Notes under the pieces: generated by a model
What the model saw: only the letters and a program-made list of their open reading frames with translations
Database searches by the model: none
What the model was told of the DNA's origin: nothing
DNA from: JAZGGS01 sp963764825
Lineage (GTDB): Bacteria > Bacteroidota > Ignavibacteria > Ignavibacteriales > Ignavibacteriaceae
Assembly (NCBI GenBank): GCA_963764825.1
Contig: CAVXUA010000005.1
Span: 186,001 to 250,000 of the forward strand
Reading direction: 5' to 3'
DNA: 64,000 nt
Translations under genes and position numbers: made by a program
Shown: positions 49,217 to 59,080 of the stretch, one piece after another
How the letters are laid out: each line of letters begins with the position of its first letter
How positions within the stretch are numbered: the first letter of the stretch is position 1

Positions 49217-49932
49217 AAGCATTAATAGTAGAAGATGAAAGACTGGCTCGCACCGAGCTAAAAAGATTATTAACACCATTTAAAGAAATTAAAGTTGTAG
49301 GCGAAGCTGTAAATGCCGATGATGCCCTGGAGAAGATAGATCAGCTAAAACCGGATCTTCTATTTTTGGATATCCAGATGCCGGGTAAATCCGGATTTGA
49401 ATTACTTGAGGAACTGGATACGGTTCCTACTGTAATTTTTACAACCGCTTATGATGAATATGCTTTGAAGGCATTTGAATATAATGCGCTCGATTATCTT
49501 CTTAAACCAATAGAACCGAAACGCCTTGAAGAGACTATAAATAAATTGGTTGAGAAGAGCCGTAAAAAAATTGTGGCAGAATCTGACAAACCAATATTTA
49601 CAGAATCAGACCAGGTTTTTGTAAAAGATGGAGAGCGCTGCTGGTTTGTAAAGCTTGAAAAAGTCCGTCTGTTTGAGTCGGAAGGGAACTACGTTCGTAT
49701 TTATTTTGAAAACCACAAACCGCTTATTTTGCGTACATTAAATTATCTTGACGAGCGGCTGGATAGTAAACTATTCTTCCGTGCAAACAGGAAACATATT
49801 GTTAACCTTAAATGGATCGACTCAATTGAGCCATGGTTAAACGGCGGCTTACTTGTAAAGTTTAAAGACGGTCAGAAAGTGGAAGTTTCCAGGAGGCAGG
49901 CAATTAAGTTTAAAGATATGCTTAGTTTGTAA
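49213..49932 (+). CDS. LytTR-family response regulator
   Basis: 239 residues. The receiver has EDERLARTELKRLL, phospho-acceptor Asp in LLFLDIQMPGKSGFELLEEL, FTTAYDEYALKAFEYNALDY and LLKPIEPKRLEETI. The C-terminal LytTR DNA-binding domain is seen at WFVKLEKVRLFESEGNYVRI and FFRANRKHIVNLKWIDSIEP. Partner of the kinase just upstream. LytTR regulators usually bind direct repeats upstream of envelope or peptide genes; no such site was identified here. Confidence 0.94.
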   Translation: MKALIVEDERLARTELKRLLTPFKEIKVVGEAVNADDALEKIDQLKPDLLFLDIQMPGKSGFELLEELDTVPTVIFTTAYDEYALKAFEYNALDYLLKPIEPKRLEETINKLVEKSRKKIVAESDKPIFTESDQVFVKDGERCWFVKLEKVRLFESEGNYVRIYFENHKPLILRTLNYLDERLDSKLFFRANRKHIVNLKWIDSIEPWLNGGLLVKFKDGQKVEVSRRQAIKFKDMLSL

Positions 49933-49943
49933 ACGCATCACTT

Positions 49944-50028
49944 TGTCATTGCGAATCCCGTTTAAACTGGATGAAGCAATCTATTAGTTCATAAAGATTG
50001 CTTCGTCCTTCCAGTCCTCGCAATGACA
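49944..50028. repeat. Miniature palindromic repeat (CATTGCGA...GAAGCAATCT type)
   Basis: The left arm starts TGTCATTGCGA at 49944 and ends GAAGCAATCT at 49982. The right arm starts AGATTGCTTCGTCC at 49995 and ends TCGCAATGACA at 50028. The arms are inverted copies with an imperfect middle and form an 85-bp hairpin-capable element between the LytTR gene and the convergent outer-membrane receptor gene. The CATTGCGAGG...GAAGCAATCT core is known as a dispersed repeat in many bacterial genomes. Only one copy lies in this window. Confidence 0.75.
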
Positions 50029-50035
50029 GATACTA

Positions 50036-52024
50036 TTAGTTAAACAACTCCCACGATAAACCAAATCTTATGCTGCTTTCCGGCATTGGGTAGTATGGTG
50101 TGACAAAATACTGGTTATCGAGCAAGTTTTCCCAAACAAAATAAACAATAGCAAGTTCCTGTATTTCTCCAATCAGTATAAAATCAAGTTTGTTTGATGG
50201 CTCAACTTCAACAAAAATTCGTTCTCCGCTGAAATTATTTCTTTTCCCAGTATAAAAAAAAGTAAATCCAGATTTGAGATTTAGATTGTCATCAAAAAAT
50301 TTACTTTTTAAATAAAGTCCACCAACAAATTGTAATTCGGGCACACCAGTGTATTTGTTATCATTATCAATGAAATAGTAAGATGTATTTGTTTCAATTA
50401 ATATCTTCCAAAATTGGTAGTCTAGATTTGCTCCCACTCCTTCTACGTCTCCATATAAAGGATAAGCGGGATCAAGCAATACTAAGTTGTGCGGTTCAGT
50501 TAAATAAAAGTTATTTCGTTTAAAATATTTTGCATCTGCAAAAAAGTCGTCATATTTGTATTTAAAACCGAACTCGATTGTCTCTATGTCTGTTGAATCG
50601 GCAAACTGTTTATGCCTTGAGTATCCCAAATAGGCTAGTAGTTCATCTTCAACTTTAAAGGTAATATCCGTGCCAAATCCTGATAAGTTATCTGCTTTGT
50701 TGTAACTAAAAGGTGAATTGTTCGATAGTTTTGCGTCTTTGTTGTTTACATCTAAATATCTGTAGAAAACCGAAGGAACAAGTTTGTCATCAAACAAATT
50801 AATAGATATAATAGATGCAAAAGAGAATCTGTTAATATCATTAATATATTCTAAATCTTCTGAAGCAGGAATTGTCCGTCCTGAATAATCCGTTTCCAGT
50901 TTTTCATAAGTCCCAATAAGTTTTACATCAACAAAATCTATCTGATGATCATACATAAGCATTCCCCCTAACACTTTATCTTCATAGTACTCGTAAAGCT
51001 CAATTGTATCAACAACATCATCCTGTTTGCTATCAATATAGCGATAGTAAAGTGATAAGTTTAATTTAGAATCATCAAAAGGTTTTACTAAAGTTCTTAA
51101 GCCAAAATTATGTTGTCCCGCTTCCAATATCCTGTTTGGATGAACAACCGGAGCTGATTGTGGATCGTAAATTACAGAGTTTATATCGCTGGTTATATTA
51201 CGCACACTGTCAATATCAATTCCGCCGTTTAATCCAATTGATGAGCTAACAAAACTGTAAAGTCCTGCTATATTAACAGAATTAGAAGGAAAATACTTAA
51301 GATTTACGTTTGCCTGCCAGATAGAGAGATCAGTGTTCTTGTAAGTTTCATCAACGCTTCTATTGGTTACCTGGAAAGATAAATTCCAACGCTTTGCAAT
51401 TTGCGCATTAAACTTTCCATCAATCATCGCTTCGCCGTTTGGTCCTTCATAATATCTTATTCTTGTATAAGGTTCGGGGGAAAGAAAATCCCGCATAATA
51501 AAATTTACAGCAACAGGATTGTTATACGGTCCGTATAAAAATCCTCTTGGTGAAGGTACAATTTCAATTGAATCAACATCCTCGCTTTGAACAAGATTCA
51601 GATCTAAAGAGTTAGAGTACCTGTTATTCCTCAATACTCCATCCTGCAAATAACTTATCCCCCGGTTTCCCACACCATAAATAAATGTTTCGTGTGGCTG
51701 TCCAATAAATCCCAAATCACTAATAAAGCTAAGTGAGAAGGGTCGCAAAAGATCGCCGGTATAACGGTAAGAAGTAAATAAAAAGGTCTTTCGACCGATA
51801 ATGGAACTTTCTCCCGAGAGTACCCCAGCAGTTATGGGAACAAGTGTGTCGGGCTGGATCTTTTGAAGAGTGCTTAAACTATCAATTACTAAAGTGGTGT
51901 CAGATTTTACAATTCTAAGTGAATCACCGCTTACAAATGAAGAGTCAACAAATAGAGTATCTGTTGTGTGAGCAGAAACACAAGAAATCAAAAATAAAAA
52001 TATTGTGCAGAGATGTTTGATCAT
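50036..52024 (-). CDS. TonB-dependent receptor-like outer membrane protein
   Basis: 662 residues. A signal peptide (MIKHLCTIFLFLISCVSA) is followed by a Ser/Asp/Thr-rich segment and a plug-like domain (YGVGNRGISYLQDGVLRNNR, DVDSIEIVPSPRGFLYGPYN, NPVAVNFIMRDF). About 20 barrel-type strands follow, with alternating aromatic pattern, ending YPMPESSIRFGLSWELFN. The plug shows the DSIEIxxGPxxxLYG-type signature in variant form. It is short for the family, and I see no convincing TonB box. It could be a transporter with a reduced plug or a structural porin. The ligand is unknown. Confidence 0.75.
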   Translation of the reverse strand: MIKHLCTIFLFLISCVSAHTTDTLFVDSSFVSGDSLRIVKSDTTLVIDSLSTLQKIQPDTLVPITAGVLSGESSIIGRKTFLFTSYRYTGDLLRPFSLSFISDLGFIGQPHETFIYGVGNRGISYLQDGVLRNNRYSNSLDLNLVQSEDVDSIEIVPSPRGFLYGPYNNPVAVNFIMRDFLSPEPYTRIRYYEGPNGEAMIDGKFNAQIAKRWNLSFQVTNRSVDETYKNTDLSIWQANVNLKYFPSNSVNIAGLYSFVSSSIGLNGGIDIDSVRNITSDINSVIYDPQSAPVVHPNRILEAGQHNFGLRTLVKPFDDSKLNLSLYYRYIDSKQDDVVDTIELYEYYEDKVLGGMLMYDHQIDFVDVKLIGTYEKLETDYSGRTIPASEDLEYINDINRFSFASIISINLFDDKLVPSVFYRYLDVNNKDAKLSNNSPFSYNKADNLSGFGTDITFKVEDELLAYLGYSRHKQFADSTDIETIEFGFKYKYDDFFADAKYFKRNNFYLTEPHNLVLLDPAYPLYGDVEGVGANLDYQFWKILIETNTSYYFIDNDNKYTGVPELQFVGGLYLKSKFFDDNLNLKSGFTFFYTGKRNNFSGERIFVEVEPSNKLDFILIGEIQELAIVYFVWENLLDNQYFVTPYYPMPESSIRFGLSWELFN

Positions 52025-52265
52025 TAAAAACGTGATTTAGAATTTTCATTCAAAATGATTATCAAAATAGTTAATAAAAAAGAAAGCAACAAAGTAAATC
52101 AAGTTTCATAAATATATTACAACCTGTCATCCTTTCCAAACCCCCTAATAACAAGGGCTGAAAGTAAATTAATATTTTCAGATATTCCCTAAATTCATTT
52201 TGATTAGTCCAAATTATTTTTATTTTCACAATGTAAACAAAAACAATTAATTAAGGAGAGAAGCT

Positions 52266-52574
52266 ATGGCTGCTAAATCATTAACAAAGGGTGAAATTAT
52301 TACTCACCTTGCTAAAAAAACCGGGACAACCAAAAAAGTTGCAAACCAGTTTTTAGATGAATTCGTATTGCTTTCTTACAAAGAAGCAAAAAAGGATTTT
52401 ACAATCCCCGGCTTAGGTAAACTTACAGTTGTAAACAGGAAAAAAAGAATGGGAAGAAATCCTGCTACAGGTGAAACAATGGTTATTCCTGCAAAGAGTG
52501 TTCTTAAGTTTAAAATTGGTAAACCAGCACAGGATGCAGTTTTTCCATCAGCAAAGAAAACTAAAAGAAGATAA
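52266..52574 (+). CDS. HU-family DNA-binding protein
   Basis: 102 residues with AAGGAG seven bases before the ATG. It starts MAAKSLTKGEIITHLAKKTG, continues TIPGLGKLTVVNRKKRMGRN and PATGETMVIPAKSVLKFKIG, and ends in a basic tail SAKKTKRR. This is the HU/IHF fold with the beta-arm motif RMGRNPATGE. It is a nucleoid protein that bends DNA. A terminator follows directly, so it is monocistronic and likely highly expressed. Confidence 0.93.
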   Translation: MAAKSLTKGEIITHLAKKTGTTKKVANQFLDEFVLLSYKEAKKDFTIPGLGKLTVVNRKKRMGRNPATGETMVIPAKSVLKFKIGKPAQDAVFPSAKKTKRR

Positions 52575-52604
52575 TAATTAGTTCATCTTTTAGTTGCATT
52601 TTAC

Positions 52605-52632
52605 AAGCCCGTTTTTTAGCGGGCTTTTTTTA
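52605..52632 (+). terminator. Terminator after the HU gene
   Basis: AAGCCCG (52605-52611) and CGGGCTT (52620-52626) form a seven-base-pair stem with an eight-base loop, followed by TTTTT and TATAT. It lies 30 bases after the HU stop. Confidence 0.88.
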
Positions 52633-52676
52633 TATATTTTTAAGCAGTTTAACTTTATTTAAATCAATTTATAATT

Positions 52677-54011
52677 ATGATAATAAGAATCTTCGTAACT
52701 ATAGCTTTATTAGGAATTTTACTGCCAGCCTGTAGTGATAAAACTGATCTGCCGCAAAAAGGAGAATTAGAATTGAAAATGAATGACATTGCCGAACAAT
52801 ATGTAAAGCTTGTTCTTGAAATAGGACTTTACAAACAGGATTACGTTGATGCATATTACGGACCAGAAGAATGGAAACCGCTTAATACCTCAGTCCATAA
52901 AGTTGATTCAACTGTAATTCTTTCACTTACAGAAAAGGTTGACGATTTGCTGAACAAGCTTGAAGCACTAAGTGAATACGAGGCAACCGGGCTTGAAACG
53001 CAGCGATTCAGGTTTTTATATAAGCAGCTGTTATCTGCAAAAGGAATGATCAGTATATTAGCTGGTGCTGAATTTACCTTCGACATCGAAGCAAAAATTC
53101 TTTATGATGCAGAACCTCCTCAAAATTCACAAGAGCATTTTCAAAAAATTCTTGATGAGTTGGATAAGATAGTTCCCGGTGAAGGTAATCTCTCAAAACG
53201 ACTTAATGATTTTAGGAACCAATTCATCATCCCGGCGGAAAAACTTGATATGGTATTTGCAGCTGCCATAAACGAGTGCCGAAACAGAACTTCTAAATAT
53301 ATTGAGCTGCCTGAGGGAGAGAGTTTTAAAGTTGAATATGTAAATGATAAACCCTGGGGAGCATATAACTGGTATAAAGGAAACAGCTTTAGTGTTATTC
53401 AGGTAAATACTGATCTTCCGGTTTACATAGACCGGGCGGTTGATCTTGCTGCACATGAGGGTTACCCGGGGCATCATGTTTACAATGCATTGCTTGAGAA
53501 GAAACTTACAAAACAGAAAGGTTGGAAAGAGTTTTCTGTTTATCCCTTGTTTAGCCCGATTTCTCTTATTGCTGAAGGAACCGCAAACTTTGGAATCGAA
53601 ATGGCTTTCACTAAAAACTCCAGGATGAAATTTGAAAAAGAGGTGCTATTCCCGCTGGCAAACCTGGATTCAAGCAAAGTAGAACTTTACTATAAAATTT
53701 TAGATCTTACTGATAAACTTAGCTACGCTGGTAATGAAGCAGCCCGTAATTTCCTTGATGGGATTTGGGACAGAGAGGAAACACTTAACTACATGGTAAA
53801 CTTTTCTCTTCGCTCAAAAGAGAGAGCTGTAAAATCACTTGAGTTTATTGAAAAGTACAGAGCGTATGTTATTAATTATAACCTGGGTAAAGATATTGTG
53901 AAGGATTACATTGAGAGAAACGGTGGATTAGCAGAATACCCTGAAAGAAGGTGGCAGTTATTTGAAGAGTTACTATCAACACCACTAACACCATCAGGAT
54001 TGATAGAGTAA
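52677..54011 (+). CDS. Lipoprotein, DUF885-like metallopeptidase
   Basis: 444 residues. The N-terminus (MIIRIFVTIALLGILLPACS) is a lipoprotein signal with Cys 19. The central zinc motif HEGYPGHH lies near residue 260, preceded by NTDLPVYIDRAVDLAA and followed by AEGTANFGIEMAFT, which supplies a downstream Glu. These match DUF885-type putative peptidases, but the protein is shorter than the usual 550-600 residue members. It is not coupled to HU, having the terminator between them. Substrate unknown. Confidence 0.78.
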   Translation: MIIRIFVTIALLGILLPACSDKTDLPQKGELELKMNDIAEQYVKLVLEIGLYKQDYVDAYYGPEEWKPLNTSVHKVDSTVILSLTEKVDDLLNKLEALSEYEATGLETQRFRFLYKQLLSAKGMISILAGAEFTFDIEAKILYDAEPPQNSQEHFQKILDELDKIVPGEGNLSKRLNDFRNQFIIPAEKLDMVFAAAINECRNRTSKYIELPEGESFKVEYVNDKPWGAYNWYKGNSFSVIQVNTDLPVYIDRAVDLAAHEGYPGHHVYNALLEKKLTKQKGWKEFSVYPLFSPISLIAEGTANFGIEMAFTKNSRMKFEKEVLFPLANLDSSKVELYYKILDLTDKLSYAGNEAARNFLDGIWDREETLNYMVNFSLRSKERAVKSLEFIEKYRAYVINYNLGKDIVKDYIERNGGLAEYPERRWQLFEELLSTPLTPSGLIE

Positions 54012-55031
54012 TTATTTAAATTTTTCTTCCAGAACCCTATTCAGTTTATTGAAAACATCCTCATTTAAGGAAACTTCTGTAAAGACTTTTTTAATTAAAT
54101 CCTTATTAATCCTGTCAAAATCTTTTTCGCGCGGAGTTATTAGCAACCCACCTAAATCAACGGCGGCAGGACTGATCAATAGTTGATCTTCCCCTCTGCT
54201 GTAAAAAAATTCCGGTCTGTGTTTATTTCTTAAGAAAATTATTATGCTCCAACCATATTCAGCATTATAGGTAGAAATAATATTAAACATCGGCTCGATG
54301 CTTATCGTAGATATTTCAGCGTAAACTTTGTAAAATATTTTAAACGCTTTAATAATATTTTTCTCTTCTGTTGATTCGATAACTAAGAACCTGCGCAACC
54401 CGTCAGCTACGCTGGTTACCATTAACTCCTCATTATCCAGAATAAATTTGCCATATTCATTCTTCAATTGATGATGGTCATCTTCAATTGGCATATAGTT
54501 TATACTACCCGCCTGAAAGTGAAAATGATCGGGGGCTGATGCACCGCAAGTGGGACCGTTGTAAATAAGAGAATAGTCACTTGAAAGTTGTTTTGTAATT
54601 TCCAGCATTCCTTCCAAGTGATCAATAATATTCTGGGGTTCGTGCTTTAGTGAGCTTATTGCAAAATGTTTTGGAAAAATCGGGAACGGGTTGCAAAGAA
54701 GTAAATACTTATTAGCAAGTAAGATTCCCTGTTGAGGTTTTGGTAAGTTTTCAACACATAAAAAACACTTGCGATTGTTTATTGATACATCATCGGTTTT
54801 TGCAGAAGATGATTTAACCCTGCCGGGGTTGTATTGTACTTTTATTTTAGATCCATCAAACCGGAACTCTTTTGTTTTTATATCATCAAGAGCATTGTAT
54901 CTTTCTTTTAATAAGTTCCACTTTATCAGTTGTTGTTCAAATAAAATTGATGCTGCTTTTCCATAATTTCCTTCACTTACATAAAAATCAATATCGCTGT
55001 TATTTATAATTTTATTTTTTTTCAAACTCAA
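54012..55031 (-). CDS. DUF4922 protein, HIT/GalT-like fold
   Basis: 339 residues. It has a CFLCVENLPKPQQGILLANK segment, NPFPIFPKHFAISSLKHEPQ, and the core YNGPTCGASAPDHFHFQAGS, with an HxHxQ-type triad as in HIT and galactose-1-phosphate uridylyltransferase-like enzymes. A paired C-terminal repeat domain follows (SIEPMFNIISTYNAEYGW). This matches DUF4922 of Bacteroidota. It overlaps the upstream glycosyltransferase gene by four bases. A nucleotidyl-transfer or phosphorylase reaction on a sugar or nucleotide is inferred from the motif; no activity is established. Confidence 0.8.
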   Translation of the reverse strand: MSLKKNKIINNSDIDFYVSEGNYGKAASILFEQQLIKWNLLKERYNALDDIKTKEFRFDGSKIKVQYNPGRVKSSSAKTDDVSINNRKCFLCVENLPKPQQGILLANKYLLLCNPFPIFPKHFAISSLKHEPQNIIDHLEGMLEITKQLSSDYSLIYNGPTCGASAPDHFHFQAGSINYMPIEDDHHQLKNEYGKFILDNEELMVTSVADGLRRFLVIESTEEKNIIKAFKIFYKVYAEISTISIEPMFNIISTYNAEYGWSIIIFLRNKHRPEFFYSRGEDQLLISPAAVDLGGLLITPREKDFDRINKDLIKKVFTEVSLNEDVFNKLNRVLEEKFK

Positions 55032-56520
55032 TTATTCCCGTTTTGTCTTAAACGATTAAGTTCTTGCCTTGTTTTAATTTCTTCAGATCTTATTTGATCC
55101 TTATAGAAATTGTTTTCATTCTCCTTCTCGATTGTTAACGAAGTATCTGTGTTTCCCTCCCACCTTCGGCAAATATATACCGATTCGTAAATTCTTCCGA
55201 TTTTATAATCTCTGCATAGAGCAAGCCCAACAGCGTAATCTTCGCCATAACTCACATCTGGGAATTTGATTTTGCGTACAACAGGGGTGTAAAATGCACG
55301 CGGCGCACCAAGCCCATTGATTCTTAATGCATTATTCGGTCCGTTCGCAGGAGTCCATTCTTTATGATCAATAATACCGGGAGGAATTTCATTAAGATTA
55401 AAATCTGTTAGCTTATAGCTTCCAATTACCATCGCACATTTATCTTCATAAAACTTATCTACAATTTTTTGCAAAGTGTTTTCATCTAAATAAATATCAT
55501 CACTATCTAGTTGAACTGAAAACCTACCGCACTTTGGATGATAAATCGCTTCATTCCAGCAGCCGCCAATGCCAAGCTCTCTGCTAAGCGGAATATAATG
55601 AATGACACTACTATTTTTTACTGATAAAGAATTTAATATATCAGTAGTTCCATCAGTTGAATGGTTATCAACTACAATAATATTGTATTTAAAATTAGAT
55701 TTTTGTGTTAGTGCAGATTCAATGCATCTTTTATAGTTTTTTCCCTGTTTTTTACGGGAATTATTATTGAAGCTTCAACTGTAAAATCATCTTCTTTTAA
55801 AGTTACCTCTTTAAAACCGGGCTCCAGGTATGCACCAATTTTCTTTAGGTGATAAGTGGCAGCTGTTTCCATTTCAAGTTGCAGTTCTCTATTAGCCGGA
55901 TCAACATATCTGAAAAGTTTTTCATCACAATTTTCATTTTCGAATTTTTCAACAAAATAGAGGGGCATAGAAATTCTTTCAATTGAAAATTTGCGCGAAA
56001 CTGCCAATCGCAATTGGTATAAACCTGAAAACAATGAATCACTTTGTTCGTCCTGCAATTCTTTACAAGCTAATTGTAAAGCATTCTTTTTTAGAAAAAT
56101 TAGTGGGCCAAAATCAAAGTCATCTCTCATACTCCCAGGCTGATAATCAATAAGCGGATGCAATTTTGCTTCATTGTTATCTCTAACAAAATAATCCGAG
56201 TAGAATAACCCAGCATTACTATTTACAGATTTATCCAGAAACTGTTCGATTGTACTTCCCAAAATTTCTAATGAACATTGATTTGTTATAAAAATAATGT
56301 GCTCACTTATAACATTCTCGCAAATAAATTTTATAACCTTTCTGCTAAATAGATGAGAAGATTTTACAATGAGATTTTGTGTTTTTGTATCTATGGTTTC
56401 TTTATCAGAAATAAAAATGAATTGATCAACATATTTTATGTTATCCAGTTGTTTAATTGTTTTTAGAATCGCCTGGTTATTATAAAAAGGAATAACAATA
56501 GATATTTTAAGTGGTTGCAC
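55028..56520 (-). CDS. Family 2 glycosyltransferase with two GT-A-like domains (frameshifted)
   Basis: About 496 residues after joining across a shift near 55715. The first part reads KISIVIPFYNNQAILKTIKQ and has a degenerate GT-A fold, with SDYFVRDNNEAKLHPLI, a DFDFGPLIFLKK segment and variable loops. The second part is a proper GT2 domain: ASIIIPVKNREKTIKDA, then in the next frame VVDNHSTDGT, LGIGGCWNEAIYHPKCGRFS, QLDSDDIYLDENTLQKIVDK (DxD-type motif) and GLGAPRAFYTPVVRKIKFPD. It overlaps DUF4922 at the 3' end, with SpoIID upstream. Acceptor unknown. Confidence 0.82.
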
Positions 56521-56634
56521 TTATAAACTTTATGTTAATGATTTATTTTCTTAACAGCTTATATAATTAGTACTTGTTGATAATAAATATTTTTGGTTCT
56601 CAAAGGCTGTAAAATAGGTTATTATTTCATCTAC

Positions 56635-57980
56635 TTATGAATAAGTCTTTCGAATGTTTGCGCCAGAAAAGTAGTGAAGTAAAATTTCATCAAACAAGTG
56701 ACCTTTTTCAGCCATCACTGCTGCCCCTAATCTGGCAAAGCCCAACACCATGCCCCCATCCGGCTCCGTGTAAAATAAATTTGTCGGGGATGATCCTTTT
56801 CGCCATCCGCTTTTTCAATTACAATTGCTGAACTGTAAAGATGAGATTCAGATAATGCTCTTCTTATTTCCAGTTCTTTTCCTATCGTTAAAGTTTTTTT
56901 AGTACCGATGATTTTTAGTTTTGTAATGCGGGATGATTTTCCCCTTTCAACTGGAACAAGGTCAATTATTTGTCCAAAGTCTTCGCCAGTTTTTTTCTTT
57001 ATAAGATTTGCTATTACTTTCTGGTTATATTCAATTCTCCATCTATAAAAGTCTGTGGTTTCCCGATCGTAGTCAACAAGTATCTGGGTAAGTATTTTTT
57101 TATCGCTTGTATTACAATATGAATTTGGATTACCCAGAATCCACTTTCTTGCTTTTTTCTCATCAGAAAAATCAAGTGTGTAATTTTCCGGTTCATATTT
57201 ATAATCTATAATCGATTTTAAGTAACTGATTTCCACAGGTTCCCAAACATTTTCGTAAGTCTCCGTAATGCCGCCGCAGCATTTTGAATAACGTGTATCA
57301 CATATTTCATTTCCACTAAGTAATACAATTCCCCTTGTTGAGGAAACAGCATCATAAACCGCCTGGGTAGTAACCTTAGTAACTCCCTGGAATCTTTGGC
57401 AATGATCATCGGCACACACATCAAAAAGTTTATGATCTGTTTTATCATACCATTTAATTCGTTCGTCATCATTTGCTTTGCTCACTGCAATTTTCGTTTT
57501 CTTTTTTTCTAAGCCGGAAACTTGTGCAAGCACCCAACTTCTTGCAATAATGGCGTGTGCCTTTAATAATTCCAGTGAACTTTTTGCATTCATTTCTGAG
57601 GAAATAACACTTACAAGGTAACTTTCCAATGGTATACAATTAATCGCAACTATATTTTCTTCATCTCTTAAAAGTTTAAGAGAATAATTAAATCTCTGTT
57701 TCTCTTTCCGTTCCCAGTGAAAACTTTTTCCGATTACAACATCACGAATTAAAAATGATTCGGAAACCGGCTCAGTTGGTTCAAAAACTATTTCGTTTTT
57801 AGCCTCAAGTTTTTTAGATGCGCTCTTACAAACAACTACGTTATTTACAATTTCAGCTGTAAATATTCCGCTAAAAGTTTCTTTAAAACCAAAAACTCTG
57901 AAGTCTCCGTATAGTTCGAAATTAATCTTTCTATCTGAAACAACTCCTACGCATATTTCAGGTTCTTCTGCCGGTATCAT
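56635..57980 (-). CDS. SpoIID/LytB-domain protein (frameshifted near the end)
   Basis: About 447 residues. It starts MIPAEEPEICVGVVSDRKIN, without a visible signal peptide. The SpoIID core is seen at INCIPLESYLVSVISSEMNA, LKAHAIIARSWVLAQV and VYDAVSSTRGIVLLSGNEIC, then SKCCGGITETYENVWEP. The final motif HGAGWGHGVGLCQ is in a second frame after an extra base in a C-run (56786-56789 on plus). A further extra base follows, and the gene ends RKTYS at 56635. SpoIID proteins are lytic transglycosylases acting on peptidoglycan stems. It is grouped with the glycosyltransferase and DUF4922 genes. Confidence 0.85.
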
Positions 57981-58156
57981 TCTTATAAGATTTTATTTAT
58001 TAAAAATTACTGCCAACCTAACAGATTTTTCGAGCAAAATATAAGCATTACTTTCAAATGTTGTTTGCATCATGTTTATTCTCTTTATGGAATCTTAATT
58101 CGATTCTGTTTAATTTAAGTTAGGTTATAAATGAATTTCGGTAAAGTGTTTTTGAT

Positions 58157-59080
58157 ATGAAAAAAAATTTTAACGAAAATATATCAATAATAGGATTCCC
58201 AATCGATCTTGGATCCGGCAGGCGTGGGGTTGATATGGGTCCTTCGGCTTTGCGAATTGCCGGTTTACAAAGCAAGCTGAAAGACCTTGGTTATAAAGTG
58301 AATGATACGGGTGATATAAAAATTGAGATTATGGAAAGACAGAAAATCGGAAATCTAAAATTGAGATACATTGATGAAATCCTTAAAACTTCCAGTACAC
58401 TTGCTGCTAAGGTTGAATCAGTTTTAGATAAAAACAATTTCCCGCTCTGTATTGGCGGAGATCATTCTATGGCACTTGGAACAATTGCCGGAATTTCTTC
58501 CTATTGTAATAAGAACAACCTTAAGCTCGGTGTAATATGGATAGATGCCCACACAGATATGAATACTGATAAGACTTCTCCTTCGGGAAATATTCATGGT
58601 ATGCCTTTGGCAGCATTGCTTGGATTAGGAAATATAAATCTTGTAAACATTTGCGGTTTTTCTCCAAAGTTACAACCGGAAAACTGTGCTATTATTGGAA
58701 TAAGAAGCATTGATGAAGAAGAGAAAAAAAATATAAAAAAAATGAAAATACCCGTTTATACAATGACCGAGATAGATAAAATGGGTATTCACAGAATAAT
58801 AAATAAAATACTGCGGCAATTCGGAAAAACAGTTGATCATATTCATGTAAGTTTTGATGTGGATAGTGTTGATCCTACTGTTGCACCAGGAGTTGGAACC
58901 CCTGTGCCGGGAGGTCTCTCATACAGGGAAGCACACCTGCTTATGGAATCGATAGCGGAGTGTGGTTGCATGTCTTCTCTTGAAATTGCAGAATTAAATC
59001 CAATATTAGATCATCAAAACAAATCTGCGGTATTTACTGCCGATCTTATTGCATCAAGTATGGGACAAAGAATTCTGTGA
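58157..59080 (+). CDS. rocF: Arginase family enzyme (RocF type)
   Basis: 307 residues. It begins ISIIGFPIDLGSGRRGVDMG and carries all manganese ligands: CIGGDHSMALGTIAG, VIWIDAHTDMNTDKTSPSGN, HGMPLAALLG and HVSFDVDSVDPTVAPGVGTP. The length and GSGRRGVDMGPSALR motif fit arginase (arginine to ornithine and urea) better than agmatinase. The stop overlaps the GTG of the next gene (GTGA), so the two are coupled. Confidence 0.92.
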   Translation: MKKNFNENISIIGFPIDLGSGRRGVDMGPSALRIAGLQSKLKDLGYKVNDTGDIKIEIMERQKIGNLKLRYIDEILKTSSTLAAKVESVLDKNNFPLCIGGDHSMALGTIAGISSYCNKNNLKLGVIWIDAHTDMNTDKTSPSGNIHGMPLAALLGLGNINLVNICGFSPKLQPENCAIIGIRSIDEEEKKNIKKMKIPVYTMTEIDKMGIHRIINKILRQFGKTVDHIHVSFDVDSVDPTVAPGVGTPVPGGLSYREAHLLMESIAECGCMSSLEIAELNPILDHQNKSAVFTADLIASSMGQRIL

